From Streptomyces sp. AM 2-1-1 (GTDB taxonomy: Bacteria > Actinomycetota > Actinomycetes > Streptomycetales > Streptomycetaceae), in contig NZ_CP119147.1 in NCBI RefSeq assembly GCF_029167645.1, positions 2,418,001 to 2,482,000 of the forward strand: DNA of 64,000 nt, in the 5' to 3' direction. Positions 1 to 10,208 of the stretch are shown here, piece by piece (positions within the stretch are counted from its first letter, which is position 1; every line of letters starts with the position of its first letter). Made by a program: the position numbers and the translations under genes. The notes under the pieces are model-generated. The model did no database searches and was not told the origin of the DNA. It was given only the letters and a program-made list of their open reading frames with translations.

Positions 1-1372
1 CTACCCGTACCTGGCCCGGGTGCACTGGTCGTCGGCGGGCGCCCCGCTGCTGCTGGTGCAGGCCAGGGACCAGCGCACCCAGCGGTGTCTGACGGTGGAC
101 CCGGAGACCGGGGCGACCCGCACCGTGCACGCGGACGAGGACCCGAGGTGGCTGGATCTTTTCGGTGGGGTGCCCGTATGGACGCCGGACGGACGGCTCG
201 TACGGATCGCCGACGAGGGCGGGGCGCGGGTCCTGCACGTCGGGGACCGGGTGCTGACCGGGGCCCGGCTGCACCTCCAGGCGGTGCTGGACGTCGGGGA
301 GTCGGACGTCCTGGTGCAGGCGGTGGCGGGCGAGGAGGCCGCCGCCCCGGAGATCGGGGAGAGCCATGTGTACCGGGTGAGCGAGCTGGGCGTCGAACGG
401 ATGTCGGAAGGGGTGGGCGTCCACTCGGCGGTCCGCTCCGGCGCCCTCACGGTGATGTCCTCCACCTCGCCGGAGCGCCCGGGTGCGACCGTACGGGTGC
501 TGCGGGACGGCAAGCAGGTCGCGGTGGTGGCCAACCACGCCCAGGAACCGGTGCTGCGCCCCCGCCTCACCCTCACCGAAGGGGGCGCGCGGCGCATTCC
601 GTGCGCCGTCCTGCTCCCCACGGACCATCAGGAGTCGGACGGTCCGCTTCCGGTACTGATGGACCCGTACGGCGGACCGCTCGGCCGCCGGGTGCTCGCC
701 GCCCACAACGCGCACCTCACCTCCCAGTGGTTCGCCGACCAGGGCTTCGCGGTGGTCGTGGCGGACGGCAGGGGCGCCCCCGGCCGCTCCCCCGCCTGGG
801 AGAAGGCCGTACGGGACGACTTCACGCTCACCCTGGACGACCAGATCGAGGCGCTCCACGCCCTCGCCGAGCGCTTCCCGCTGGACCTGTCGAAAGTGGC
901 GATGCGGGGCTGGTCGTACGGCGGCTACCTCGCGGGCCTCGCGGTGCTGCGGCGCCCCGACGTGTTCCACGCGGCGGTGGTGGGCGCACCGGTCACCGAT
1001 TTCCGGCTCTACGACACCCACTACACCGAGCGGTACCTCGGCGACCCCACCGAGCAGCCCGAGGTCTACGCGCGCAACGCGCTGGTGACCGACGACGGGC
1101 TGTCCCGGCCGGCGGAGACCGCACGGCCGATGATGATCGTGCACGGCCTCGCCGACGACAACGTGGTGGTCGCGCACACCCTGCGGCTCTCCTCCGCGCT
1201 GCTGGCGGCGGGACGCCCGCACGAGGTGCTGCCGCTCAGCGGGGTGACCCACATGACCCCGCAGGAGCAGGTCGCGGAGAACCTCCTCCTGCTCCAGGTG
1301 GACTTCCTCAGGCGGTCGCTCGGCCTGTCGGCGCCGGAGCGCCCCGGGGCGGACCGGCCGGCGGCGGGCTGA
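1..1372 (+). CDS. S9 family prolyl oligopeptidase / dipeptidyl aminopeptidase, 5' end outside window
   Basis: The frame is open from the first base, so this is the last ~456 residues of a longer gene whose start lies upstream. The N-terminal visible part (roughly 170 residues) looks like the end of the beta-propeller that gates access in the S9B/S9C families; the rest is the alpha/beta-hydrolase domain. The nucleophile serine sits in GWSYGG (bases 908-925), the acid in HGLADDN (about 1140-1160) and the histidine in GVTHMTP (about 1245-1265), in the usual S9 order. The family hydrolyses short peptides; no signal peptide can be judged because the start is missing. The gene converges with the membrane protein gene ending 18 bases downstream. 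Function as a serine peptidase is firm; substrate preference is not readable. Confidence 0.9.
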   Translation, partial: YPYLARVHWSSAGAPLLLVQARDQRTQRCLTVDPETGATRTVHADEDPRWLDLFGGVPVWTPDGRLVRIADEGGARVLHVGDRVLTGARLHLQAVLDVGESDVLVQAVAGEEAAAPEIGESHVYRVSELGVERMSEGVGVHSAVRSGALTVMSSTSPERPGATVRVLRDGKQVAVVANHAQEPVLRPRLTLTEGGARRIPCAVLLPTDHQESDGPLPVLMDPYGGPLGRRVLAAHNAHLTSQWFADQGFAVVVADGRGAPGRSPAWEKAVRDDFTLTLDDQIEALHALAERFPLDLSKVAMRGWSYGGYLAGLAVLRRPDVFHAAVVGAPVTDFRLYDTHYTERYLGDPTEQPEVYARNALVTDDGLSRPAETARPMMIVHGLADDNVVVAHTLRLSSALLAAGRPHEVLPLSGVTHMTPQEQVAENLLLLQVDFLRRSLGLSAPERPGADRPAAG

Positions 1373-1390
1373 GCCGCCGAGCCGCCGGGC

Positions 1391-2623
1391 TCACCGGCCG
1401 GGCGGCGGGGACGAGGGCGGCGGCGGCCCGGAGCCGCCGCCCCGCGGGTAGCCGTCACCGGGTCCGGAGCCCTCCGCCGGTTCCGGCCCGGAGCCCGGCC
1501 CGACGGGCGGATACCCGTACCCCGGGGCGGACGGGGCGGACGGGTACGAGCCCGACGGATAAGCGGGGCCCGACGGGTAGGAGGGGGCCGAGGTGTAAGG
1601 GGAGCCGGCGGCCGGCGGGTACGGGTAGCCGTACCCGGGGGCGCGGCCGGGCGCTCCGGCGGGCGGGTAGCCGTACCCCGGAGCGCCGGGCCCCCAGCCC
1701 GCTCCCGCCCCGTCCTCGGCCGCGGGCCGCCCCCGGCGGACGGTGGCGGACAGTGCGGCGATCCCGGCGAGGGTGAGGAACACCCAGGAGAGCATGGCGA
1801 GTTGTTCCTCGACGCCCTGGTCGGAGAAGCCCTCGAAGAGGTCCAGCCGGACGGCGCGGGCGACCCCGAGGCCGCCGGAGAGCAGCAGGAAGACCGCGGC
1901 GGCCATGCCGAACGGCCGGGAGTGGACGGCGTGCGCGAGCGCCGAGACGCCGGCGAACAGGGCGAGCAGCGCGATGGTCACGGTGGTCCAGCCGCCCGGC
2001 GCGTCCACGAGCGCGGGGCCGGCCATCCGGCCGCCGAGGTACCAGTCGGGGTAGAGCGCGTCCGGGAAGACGAAGATCTGGCGGATCTCCCACGCGATCA
2101 GCACCGCCGCGGAGACGCCCAGCGCGAGGAAGGCGACGACCGAGGCGCCCGTGGTGGGCCGGGTCGGCGCGGGGAGCCCCACGTCCCGCGCGGGCCGCCG
2201 GCCGGCCGCCGCCGTGACGACGAGGGCGAGCGCGGCCGCGAGGGTGACGACGGTGGAGATCAGCGCGCGGGAGCGGAGTTCGTCGGGGTAGCGGCCGTCC
2301 GTCCACGAGGCCTCGGTGGTCCACAGACCGGGGAGCCGGAGCAGCAGCGTGGTCACACCGGTGGTGACCAGCGCCGCGGCGGCGACCGGTGAGCGGCGGA
2401 CGGCGAAGGCGGTGACCGCCTGCACGAGGAGGAGGACCAGCGTGGTGCCGGTCGTGGCGGGCAGCGCGCCGGGAAAACGTCCGGGCACCCCGGACCAGAT
2501 GTCCCAGAGCGGGCCCGGCCCCTCCAGGGCCCGCAGGTCCCGGACGATCCAGCCGGCGGTGATCAGTGCGAGCACGGCGCTGAGGACCGTGCCGGTGATG
2601 CGTGCGCCCCGTGTGAGTGTCAC
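1391..2623 (-). CDS. Multi-spanning membrane protein with Pro/Gly/Tyr-rich C-terminal tail
   Basis: About 410 residues from a GTG start at 2623. The frame stays open further upstream, but the residues there are arginine/proline-rich and unlike coding sequence, whereas this GTG is followed directly by the first hydrophobic helix and preceded by GGAG 11 bases upstream. About eight hydrophobic segments are visible over residues 10-300. The last ~100 residues are a low-complexity cytoplasmic-type tail rich in PGYGYP- and PSGP-like repeats, common in actinobacterial membrane proteins. I recognise no family motif, so no function is assigned. It is convergent with the S9 peptidase and lies downstream of the oligopeptide transporter operon, separated from it by a strong hairpin, so it is probably its own unit. 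Confidence 0.7.
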   Translation of the reverse strand: MTLTRGARITGTVLSAVLALITAGWIVRDLRALEGPGPLWDIWSGVPGRFPGALPATTGTTLVLLLVQAVTAFAVRRSPVAAAALVTTGVTTLLLRLPGLWTTEASWTDGRYPDELRSRALISTVVTLAAALALVVTAAAGRRPARDVGLPAPTRPTTGASVVAFLALGVSAAVLIAWEIRQIFVFPDALYPDWYLGGRMAGPALVDAPGGWTTVTIALLALFAGVSALAHAVHSRPFGMAAAVFLLLSGGLGVARAVRLDLFEGFSDQGVEEQLAMLSWVFLTLAGIAALSATVRRGRPAAEDGAGAGWGPGAPGYGYPPAGAPGRAPGYGYPYPPAAGSPYTSAPSYPSGPAYPSGSYPSAPSAPGYGYPPVGPGSGPEPAEGSGPGDGYPRGGGSGPPPPSSPPPGR

Positions 2624-2688
2624 GCGAGCGATACTCCACCGCCCCGGACGACCCGACAAGAGGGCCTGCGGGGGGCGTGGAACGGGAA

Positions 2689-2722
2689 ACCGGCCGGGAC
2701 GACGCTGGTCGTCCCGGCCGGT
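2689..2722 (-). terminator. Perfect 15-bp hairpin, terminator of the downstream opp operon
   Basis: Arms at 2689-2703 and 2708-2722 are exact reverse complements with a four-base loop. It lies about 135 bases after the stop of the last ATPase gene of the first transporter operon (minus strand). No T-tract follows, which is normal for Streptomyces. Confidence 0.75.
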
Positions 2723-2857
2723 CCACGGCACCCGCACGGCCGTACGCCGTCCATGGTGCAACGTTCGTATATCGGTGCGGCGACGGGCAAGTTGCCTCAC
2801 TGTTAACGAGCCGGGGCGGCTGGAGCGGGCACCGTGCGGGACGGCTCCGGCCGCCCT

Positions 2858-4109
2858 CTACGCAGGGCCCGGCGCGGGAGGCTCCGTGCCCGGTTCCCCG
2901 GCGTCCGGCCCCGCGATGCCCCCGCCCGCGTCGCCGACGTCGCCGACATCCCCGTCGTCCCCATCGTCCCCGACGTCCCTGCCGACCGGTGGCGGCACCC
3001 GCTCGGTCTCCGGCACGACCACCCGCTTCTCCTCGGCGAAGTGGCACGCCGAGTCGTGGTGGGCCGGCCCGGGCACCCCCTCGAACGCCTCCGGGACCGC
3101 GAGCAGGGGCACTTCCACCGCGCACCGCTCCCGCGCCTTCCAGCACCGGGTGCGGAACCGGCAGCCGGAGGGCGGGTTGGCGGGCGAGGGCACGTCGCCG
3201 TGCAGGATGATCCGCTCCCGGCGCTCGCGCGCCTCCGGGTCGGGCACCGGGACGGCGGAGAGCAGCGCTTGCGTGTACGGGTGGGTCGGGTGGTCGTAGA
3301 TCTCCTCCTCGGTGCCGGTCTCGACGATCCGGCCGAGGTACATCACCCCGACCCGGTCCGAGATGTGCCGGACGATCGAGAGGTCGTGGGCGATGAAGAC
3401 GAAGCTGAGCCCGAACTCCGCCTGGAGCCGGTCCAGCAGGTTGACGACCTGGGCCTGGACGGAGACGTCGAGCGCGGAGACGGGTTCGTCGGCCACGATG
3501 ATCTCGGGGTTGAGCGCCAGGCCGCGGGCGATGCCGATGCGCTGGCGCTGACCGCCCGAGAACTGGTGCGGATAACGGTTGATGTACTCGGGGTTGAGCC
3601 CCACCACGTCCAGCAGGTCCTGCACCCGCTGCCGCCGGCTGCCCTTCGGAGCGGCCTCGGGGTGGATCTCGTACGGCTCCCCGATGATGTCGCCGACCGT
3701 CATGCGCGGGTTGAGCGAGGTGTACGGGTCCTGGAACACCATCTGGATGTTCCGGCGGACGGCCTTCAGGGCGCGGCCGGAGAGCTTGGTGACGTCCTCG
3801 CCCTTGTAGCGGATGGTGCCGGCGGTGGGGCGCTCCAGGTGGACCAGCATCCTGGCGACGGTGGACTTGCCGCAGCCGGACTCCCCCACGATGCCCAGGG
3901 TCTCTCCGGCCGAGAGGTCGAAGGTGACGCCGTCGACGGCCTTGACCGCGCCGATCTGCTTCTTGATCAGGATGCCCTGGGTGAGCGGGTAGTGCTTGAC
4001 GAGGTCGCGGACCTCCAGGATCGGCTCTCCCTCGGTCCAGGCGGACCTGTGCCGCGACTCGGAGAGCGGGGTGGCGGCGGTCTCGCCCTCCTCGCGGCTC
4101 CGGGCGTGG

Positions 4110-4120
<11 letters not shown>
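2858..4120 (-). CDS. Oligopeptide ABC transporter ATPase (DppF/OppF type)
   Basis: 420 residues. This is the second nucleotide-binding subunit of an oligopeptide importer. Walker A is GESGCGKST, the signature is SGGQRQR, and Walker B ends in [10 protein letters not shown]; the oligo_HPN C-terminal zone follows, with the [10 protein letters not shown] cysteine motif that in this family can carry an iron-sulfur-like site. The start overlaps the end of the preceding ATPase gene by 11 bases, so the two are translationally coupled. The last ~55 residues are unusual: after the normal end comes an acidic, glycine-rich stretch with DGD/VGD repeats and a proline-rich end that other OppF proteins lack. 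That tail looks like repeat expansion and is probably disordered. Confidence 0.92.
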
Positions 4121-5087
<967 letters not shown>

Positions 5088-5100
5088 GGCAGCGGACTCC

Positions 5101-6075
5101 TCAGCGCAGCTTGGGGTCGAGGGCGTCGCGCACCGCGTCGCCGAGCATGATGAACGCCAGCACGGTGACCGCCAGCGCTCCCGCGGGCCAGAGCAGCATG
5201 TGCGGGGCGTTGCGGATGTAGTTGGACGCGGCGGAGATGTCGATGCCCCAGGAGACGGCCGGTTCCTTCAGGCCGACGCCGAGGTAGGAGAGGGTCGCCT
5301 CCAGGGAGATGTACGTGCCGAGCGCGATGGTCGCCACGACGATGACGGGGGCGACGGCGTTCGGGGCGACGTGGCGCAGCAGCATGCGCGAGTTGGAGGC
5401 GCCCAGCGCGCGGGCGGCCTGGACGTAGTCGTTCTGCTTGGCGGTGATCACCGAGCCGCGCGCGATGCGGGCGATCTGCGGCCAGCCCAGCAGGACGATG
5501 AAGCCGACGACGGGCCAGACGGTGGAACTGGTGACGACGGAGAGGAACACCAGCCCGCCGAGGACCACCGGGATGCCGAAGAAGACGTCGGTGATCCGGG
5601 AGAGCACCGCGTCCCAGCCGCCCCCGAAGAACCCGGCGAGTCCGCCGAGGACACTGCCCAGGATGCCGACGCCGAGGGTGGCGCAGACGCCGATGGTGAC
5701 CGAGGTGCGGGCGCCGTAGACGACGCGGGTGTAGACGTCGCGGCCCTGTGGGTCGAAGCCGAAGGGGTGGCCGGGCTCGCGGCCCTTCTGGGCGTCGGCC
5801 AGGTCGGCCTGGAGCGGGTCGCCGGACGCGATGAGCGAGGGCCAGATCGAGATGATCACCAGGAAGAGGATGACCAGGCCGGAGATGATGAAGACCGGGT
5901 TGCGCCGCAGGTCGCGCCAGGCGTCGGACCAGAGGCTGCGGGGCTTCTCGGAAGGGCCGGTGCCGTCGTGGCCGGGCGGCTTCTCCAGCGTCTCGCCCTC
6001 CTCCATGGCGAGGTCCATGGGCCCGCCGGCTCCCGCCGGGGAGATCGCCCCGTCCTGCGAATACGGCTCAGGCAT
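5101..6075 (-). CDS. Oligopeptide ABC transporter permease (DppC/OppC type)
   Basis: 324 residues. Inner-membrane permease with a hydrophilic N-terminal tail of about 45 residues, one N-terminal helix (residues ~57-77), a periplasmic-type segment with the FGFDPQGRD motif of OppC proteins, and the transmembrane transport domain with the EAA-like loop (around ARALGASNSRML) that docks to the ATPases. The start overlaps the end of the DppB-type gene by eight bases, typical of coupled permease pairs. An internal ATG 18 codons later is a possible alternative start. Confidence 0.92.
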   Translation of the reverse strand: MPEPYSQDGAISPAGAGGPMDLAMEEGETLEKPPGHDGTGPSEKPRSLWSDAWRDLRRNPVFIISGLVILFLVIISIWPSLIASGDPLQADLADAQKGREPGHPFGFDPQGRDVYTRVVYGARTSVTIGVCATLGVGILGSVLGGLAGFFGGGWDAVLSRITDVFFGIPVVLGGLVFLSVVTSSTVWPVVGFIVLLGWPQIARIARGSVITAKQNDYVQAARALGASNSRMLLRHVAPNAVAPVIVVATIALGTYISLEATLSYLGVGLKEPAVSWGIDISAASNYIRNAPHMLLWPAGALAVTVLAFIMLGDAVRDALDPKLR

Positions 6076-6991
6076 AGCGGATCCTCGGGTCGAGTACGGC
6101 GTACAGGAGGTCGACGATCAGGTTGGCCGCCAGGAAGACGAGGACCAGGATGGTGACGAACCCGACGACGGTCTGGGTGTTCTGGCGCAGGATGCCCTGG
6201 TAGAGCTGGTAGCCGACGCCGTGGATGTTGAAGATCCGCTCGGTGACGATCGCGCCGCCCATCAGGGCGCCCACGTCGGTGCCGATGAAGGTGATGACGG
6301 GGATCAGCGAGTTCCGCAGCAGGTGGCGCGTGATGACCCGGCGGCGCGGAAGTCCCTTGGCGGTCGCGGTGCGCACGTAGTCGGCGCGGGCGTTCTCCGC
6401 GATGGAGGAGCGGGTGAGCCGGGCGACGTAGGCGAGCGACACCGAGGCGAGCACCAGGCCGGGGACGATCAGTTCGTCGAGCGGGGCCGCCGAGGAGACG
6501 GAGGGGCTGATGATCCCCCACTTCACGCCGAGCAACAGCTGCAGCAGGAGGCCGGTGACGAAGGTCGGGATCGAGATGACGACCAGGGTCAGGACGAGCA
6601 CGGTGGTGTCGACGGGCCGGCCGCGCTTCAGGCCGGTGAGGACGCCGAGGCTGATGCCGATGACGATCTCGAAGACGATGGCGACGAGGGTGAGCCGGAT
6701 GGTGATGGGGAACGCGGTGGCCATCAGCTCGGTGACCTTCTGCCCGTTGAAGGCGGTGCCGAAGTCGCCGGTGAAGACGTTGCCCATGTACGTCAGGTAC
6801 TGCTGCCAGACCGGCTTGTCGAGGCCGAACTCGGCGCGCAGCTGGGCGGCGGTGGCGGGGTCGCACTGGCGGTCGCCGCAGAGGCCCGCGATGGGGTCGC
6901 CCATCACGTTCACCATGAGGAAGATCAGCAGCGTGGTGCCGAAGAAGACCGGGATCATCTGCAGCAGCCGCCGGATCACATAACGTCCCAT
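6068..6991 (-). CDS. Oligopeptide ABC transporter permease (DppB/OppB type)
   Basis: 307 residues, typical DppB length. It begins MGRYVIRRLLQMIP, the standard OppB-type first helix, and carries an EAA-like loop (TATAKGLPRRRVITRH) for ATPase contact; it ends with the DPRIRY motif shared by this family. The periplasmic segment after helix 1 has two cysteines in CGDRQCD. A CGGAG ribosome binding site precedes the ATG. It lies 198 bases after the binding-protein gene, and that gap contains a strong hairpin that may lower expression of the membrane and ATPase subunits relative to the binding protein. Confidence 0.92.
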   Translation of the reverse strand: MGRYVIRRLLQMIPVFFGTTLLIFLMVNVMGDPIAGLCGDRQCDPATAAQLRAEFGLDKPVWQQYLTYMGNVFTGDFGTAFNGQKVTELMATAFPITIRLTLVAIVFEIVIGISLGVLTGLKRGRPVDTTVLVLTLVVISIPTFVTGLLLQLLLGVKWGIISPSVSSAAPLDELIVPGLVLASVSLAYVARLTRSSIAENARADYVRTATAKGLPRRRVITRHLLRNSLIPVITFIGTDVGALMGGAIVTERIFNIHGVGYQLYQGILRQNTQTVVGFVTILVLVFLAANLIVDLLYAVLDPRIRYA

Positions 6992-7145
6992 GCGGGGCTC
7001 CGGGGGTCGGGGCGGAAACGGGGGCCGGGAGACGGGTCGGGCGGTGTCCGGCGGGTCGGGGTGGGCACCCGTGCGATCCGCCGCGCGGGTGCCGGAAGGA
7101 CGTCCGGCGCCGGGAGCGGTGGTCCGCGGGAGACCGCCGGAGCCG

Positions 7146-7177
7146 GGTGGCCGGTGCGGTGCTCCGCACCGGCCACC
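7146..7177 (-). terminator. 14-bp hairpin between binding-protein and permease genes
   Basis: Arms 7146-7159 and 7164-7177 are exact reverse complements with a four-base loop, 12 bases after the stop of the binding-protein gene. Because the permease and ATPase genes follow on the same strand without an obvious new promoter, this is more likely a partial terminator or mRNA-stabilising stem than a full stop. Confidence 0.6.
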
Positions 7178-7189
7178 GGCTTCAGCGGG

Positions 7190-8827
7190 TCACTTGACCT
7201 TGATCTCGTTGTAGACGGGGACGCTGAAGACGTTCAGCGCGACGTTGCTGACGCGGTCGGAGTAGCCGGCGCTGCCGTTCTGGTACCAGAGCGGGATGAC
7301 CGGCATCTGCTCGACGAGCACCTGCTCGGAGTCCTGGAAGGTCTTCACCGCCGTGGCCTTGTCGGTCTCGGCGTTGGCCTTGTCGACGAGGTCGTCGAAC
7401 TTCTGGTTGCTCCACTTGCCGTCGTTGGACGAGGCGTTGGTGTAGTAGAGCGGCTGGAGGAAGTTCTGGATGAGCGGGTAGTCCATCTGCCAGCCCGCGC
7501 GCCAGGCGCTCTTCAGCTTCTGCTGGGAGACCTGGTTGCGGAAGTCGGCGAAGGTGCCGACCGGTCCGCCGACGCAGGCCCGGTTGTTCCCCAGGGCCCC
7601 GTTGATGCTGTTGCAGACGGCGTCGACCCACTCCTTGTGGGAGCCGGTGTCCGCGTTGTACGAGATCTTGAGCTGGCCGCCCGGGATGCCGCCGGCGTCG
7701 TCGATCATCTTCTTGGCGGCGGCGGCGTCGTACTCGCACTCCTTGCCGCACAGGCCCTTCTTGAAGCCGCCTTCCGTGCCGAGGACCGGGGAGGTCCAGT
7801 CGGAGGCGGGCTCCCGCGTCTTGTGGAAGATCTGCTCGGTGATCTGGTCCCGGTTGATCGCCATCGACAGGCCCTGGCGGACCTTGCGGCCGTTCTCGGT
7901 GTCCCACTCCTTGTCGTAGAAGGGGAAGGCGAGGGTCTGGATGATGCCGGCCGGGGTGTTGATGTAGCGGTCGCCGAGGTCCGACTGGACGTTGGTGAGC
8001 TGGGAGGCGGGGATGTCGTCGACGAGGTCGAGGTTGCCCGCGGTCAGGTCGGTGTAGGCGGTGTTGTTGTCGGTGTAGACCTTGAGGTCGATGCCGCCGT
8101 TCTCCGCCTTGTCGTCCCCGGGGTAGCCGTCCCAGCGCCGCAGGTTCATCGACGAGCCCTTGGCGTACTGGTCGATGGTGTACGGGCCGTTCCCGACGGG
8201 CTTGGAGAGCCACGCGTCGTGGTCGTCGAAGAAGCTCTTGGGCAGTGGTGAGAAGGCCGCGTAGCCGAGGGTGTCGGGCCAGAGCGAGAACTTCTGCGAC
8301 AGCTTCACGGTGAAGGTCAGGTCACCGGTGGTCCTGAGGCCGGAGAGCGTGGTGGCGGAGGCGGAGCCGCTCTCGGGGTGGGCCTTCTCGTAGCCGTCGA
8401 TGTACTGGAAGAAGTAGGCGTTCTTCTGGTTGTTCTTCAGCGCGGCGCCGTAGTTCCAGGCGTCGACGAAGGACTTCGCGGTGACCTTCTCGCCGTTGGA
8501 GAAGGTCCAGCCGTCCTTGACGGTGATGGTGTAGTTCGTCGCGTCGCTGGACTCGATCTTCTCGGCGAGCATGTTCTTCGCCTCGCCGGTCTTCGGGTCG
8601 TACCGCTTGAGACCGCGGAAGACCATGTCGAGGACCTTGCCGCCCTGCACCTCGTTGGTGTTCGCGGGCTCCAGCGGGTTCTGCGGGTCGCCCCAGGAGG
8701 AACTCACGATCCCGTCGGCGCCACTGCCGCCCCCACCGCCGCCGCTGTCGCCGCCGCCGCAGGCGGTCGCGGTGAGCGCTACGGCCACCGCGCATGCGGC
8801 CCACCTGGCCTGTGTGGCTCCGCGCAT
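7190..8827 (-). CDS. Peptide-binding lipoprotein of ABC transporter (SBP_bac_5 family)
   Basis: 545 residues from ATG 8827, chosen because AGGAGG lies six bases upstream and a lipoprotein signal follows at once. The signal peptide ends at Cys23 (LTATAC) and is followed by a Gly/Ser linker, so the protein is lipid-anchored outside the membrane and captures oligopeptides for the permeases encoded downstream. The body has the usual family landmarks: DGWTFSNGEKVTAKSFVDAW near the N-terminus and a MAINRDQI helix start. First gene of the five-gene operon running left to 2858. Recalled gene content resembles the transporter adjacent to bldK in S. coelicolor; not checked. Confidence 0.93.
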   Translation of the reverse strand: MRGATQARWAACAVAVALTATACGGGDSGGGGGGSGADGIVSSSWGDPQNPLEPANTNEVQGGKVLDMVFRGLKRYDPKTGEAKNMLAEKIESSDATNYTITVKDGWTFSNGEKVTAKSFVDAWNYGAALKNNQKNAYFFQYIDGYEKAHPESGSASATTLSGLRTTGDLTFTVKLSQKFSLWPDTLGYAAFSPLPKSFFDDHDAWLSKPVGNGPYTIDQYAKGSSMNLRRWDGYPGDDKAENGGIDLKVYTDNNTAYTDLTAGNLDLVDDIPASQLTNVQSDLGDRYINTPAGIIQTLAFPFYDKEWDTENGRKVRQGLSMAINRDQITEQIFHKTREPASDWTSPVLGTEGGFKKGLCGKECEYDAAAAKKMIDDAGGIPGGQLKISYNADTGSHKEWVDAVCNSINGALGNNRACVGGPVGTFADFRNQVSQQKLKSAWRAGWQMDYPLIQNFLQPLYYTNASSNDGKWSNQKFDDLVDKANAETDKATAVKTFQDSEQVLVEQMPVIPLWYQNGSAGYSDRVSNVALNVFSVPVYNEIKVK

Positions 8828-8962
8828 GAAGTGCCTCCTCCTGAGATGCCATGAGTAGCTCTGCCCTATACCACCCCATTCGTCTGCATACTGCATGTCT
8901 GCTTGGCCCGTCCGGGCCGCTGGGACCCGGTGCCCCGTCACCCCGGTGTACGGGCCCCGGCA

Positions 8963-9014
8963 CGCCGACGGGCCCGTACTCGGGAGTGGTCTCCTGAGTA
9001 CGGGCCCGTCGGCG
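8963..9014 (-). terminator. Perfect 19-bp hairpin separating the two transporter operons
   Basis: Arms 8963-8981 and 8996-9014 are exact reverse complements. The 14-base loop can itself pair (GGAG with CTCC). It lies about 60 bases after the bldKE-type stop and 135 bases before the next binding-protein start, so it ends the upstream operon. The stem is symmetrical and could act in both directions. Confidence 0.85.
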
Positions 9015-9071
9015 CGGACCGTGAACCGGCGTCCGCCTCCCGCGTGCGGGAGTACCTCGTGTGCGGGAGGA

Positions 9072-10184
9072 CTACTCCTCCAGCGCCGCCAGGGCCGGGT
9101 CCAGCACGATGTCCGTCGTCCGGCGGACCGTCGGGTCCTCCGGGAAGTGGCAGGCCGTGAGGTGGCCGGGCTTGTCGCCGGAGAGCTGCACCAGCGGCGG
9201 CTCCTCGGTGGCGCACTTGTCCTGGGCCTTCCAGCACCGGGTGCGGAAACGGCAGCCCGAGGGCGGGTTGACGGGCGACGGGACGTCACCCTCCAGCCGG
9301 ATGCGCTCGCGCTTGTCGGCGTCGATGTCCGCGTCGGGGACGGCGGACAGCAGCGCGTGCGTGTACGGGTGCCGGGGCGCCTCGTACAGCGAGTCGCGGT
9401 CGGCGACCTCGATGATCTTGCCCAGGTACATCACCGCGACGCGCTGCGAGAAGTGCCGGACGATCGCGAGGTCGTGCGCGATGAAGACGAACGCGATGCC
9501 CATCTCGCGCTGGACCTCCTGGAGCAGGTTGATGACCTGCGCCTGGATGGAGACGTCCAGGGCCGAGACCGGCTCGTCCGCGATGATCAGCTTCGGCTCC
9601 AGGGCGACGGCGCGCGCCACCCCGATGCGCTGCCGCTGGCCGCCCGAGAACTCGTGCGGGAAGCGGTTGTAGTGCTCCGGGTTGAGGCCGACGATCTCCA
9701 GCAGCTCCCGCACCCGGGCCTCGCGGCCGCCGGGCGGGTTGATGCCGTTGATCTCCATCGGGCCGCCGATGATGTTGCCGACCGTCTGCCTCGGGTTCAG
9801 GGAGGCGTACGGGTCCTGGAAGATCATCTGGATCTCGGACCGGATGGGCATCATCTCGCGCCGCGAGGCGTGGCTGATGTCCTGGCCCTTGTACGTGACG
9901 GTGCCCGAGGTCGGCTCCAGCAGGCGGGTCAGCAGCCGGCCGGTGGTCGACTTGCCGCAGCCGGACTCACCGACCAGCCCGAGTGCCTCGCCGGCCATGA
10001 CGTCGAAGGACAGGCCGTCGACGGCCTTGACCGCGCCGATGGTCCGCTTGATCGGGAAGCCGCCCTTGATCGGGAAGTGCTTCTTGAGGTCGCGGACCCG
10101 CAGCAGCGGGGAGGACGTGTCCTCGTCGCGCTGCTTCGGCACGGTGTCGGTCGCTGCCGTGCCGGTGGTGTTGTTCTCGCTCAT
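9072..10184 (-). CDS. bldKE: BldK-type oligopeptide ABC transporter ATPase (second ATPase)
   Basis: 370 residues. DppF/OppF-type nucleotide-binding subunit with Walker [10 protein letters not shown], signature SGGQRQR and Walker [12 protein letters not shown], and the [14 protein letters not shown] motif near the end. Last gene of a five-gene operon whose order (permease, binding protein, permease, ATPase, ATPase) matches the bldK locus of S. coelicolor, which imports a peptide signal needed for aerial growth. The symbol rests on that order and on the neighbouring typA gene, both from memory. It starts 24 bases after the preceding ATPase gene and is followed by the strongest hairpin of the region. 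Confidence 0.88.
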   Translation of the reverse strand: MSENNTTGTAATDTVPKQRDEDTSSPLLRVRDLKKHFPIKGGFPIKRTIGAVKAVDGLSFDVMAGEALGLVGESGCGKSTTGRLLTRLLEPTSGTVTYKGQDISHASRREMMPIRSEIQMIFQDPYASLNPRQTVGNIIGGPMEINGINPPGGREARVRELLEIVGLNPEHYNRFPHEFSGGQRQRIGVARAVALEPKLIIADEPVSALDVSIQAQVINLLQEVQREMGIAFVFIAHDLAIVRHFSQRVAVMYLGKIIEVADRDSLYEAPRHPYTHALLSAVPDADIDADKRERIRLEGDVPSPVNPPSGCRFRTRCWKAQDKCATEEPPLVQLSGDKPGHLTACHFPEDPTVRRTTDIVLDPALAALEE

Positions 10185-10208
10185 GGTGATGCCCCAGTCG
10201 CTGGTAGG

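Noticed and set aside
8963..9014. Operator palindrome for the transporter operon
   Set aside because: A 19-bp uninterrupted stem in the gap after a stop codon is better explained as a terminator.
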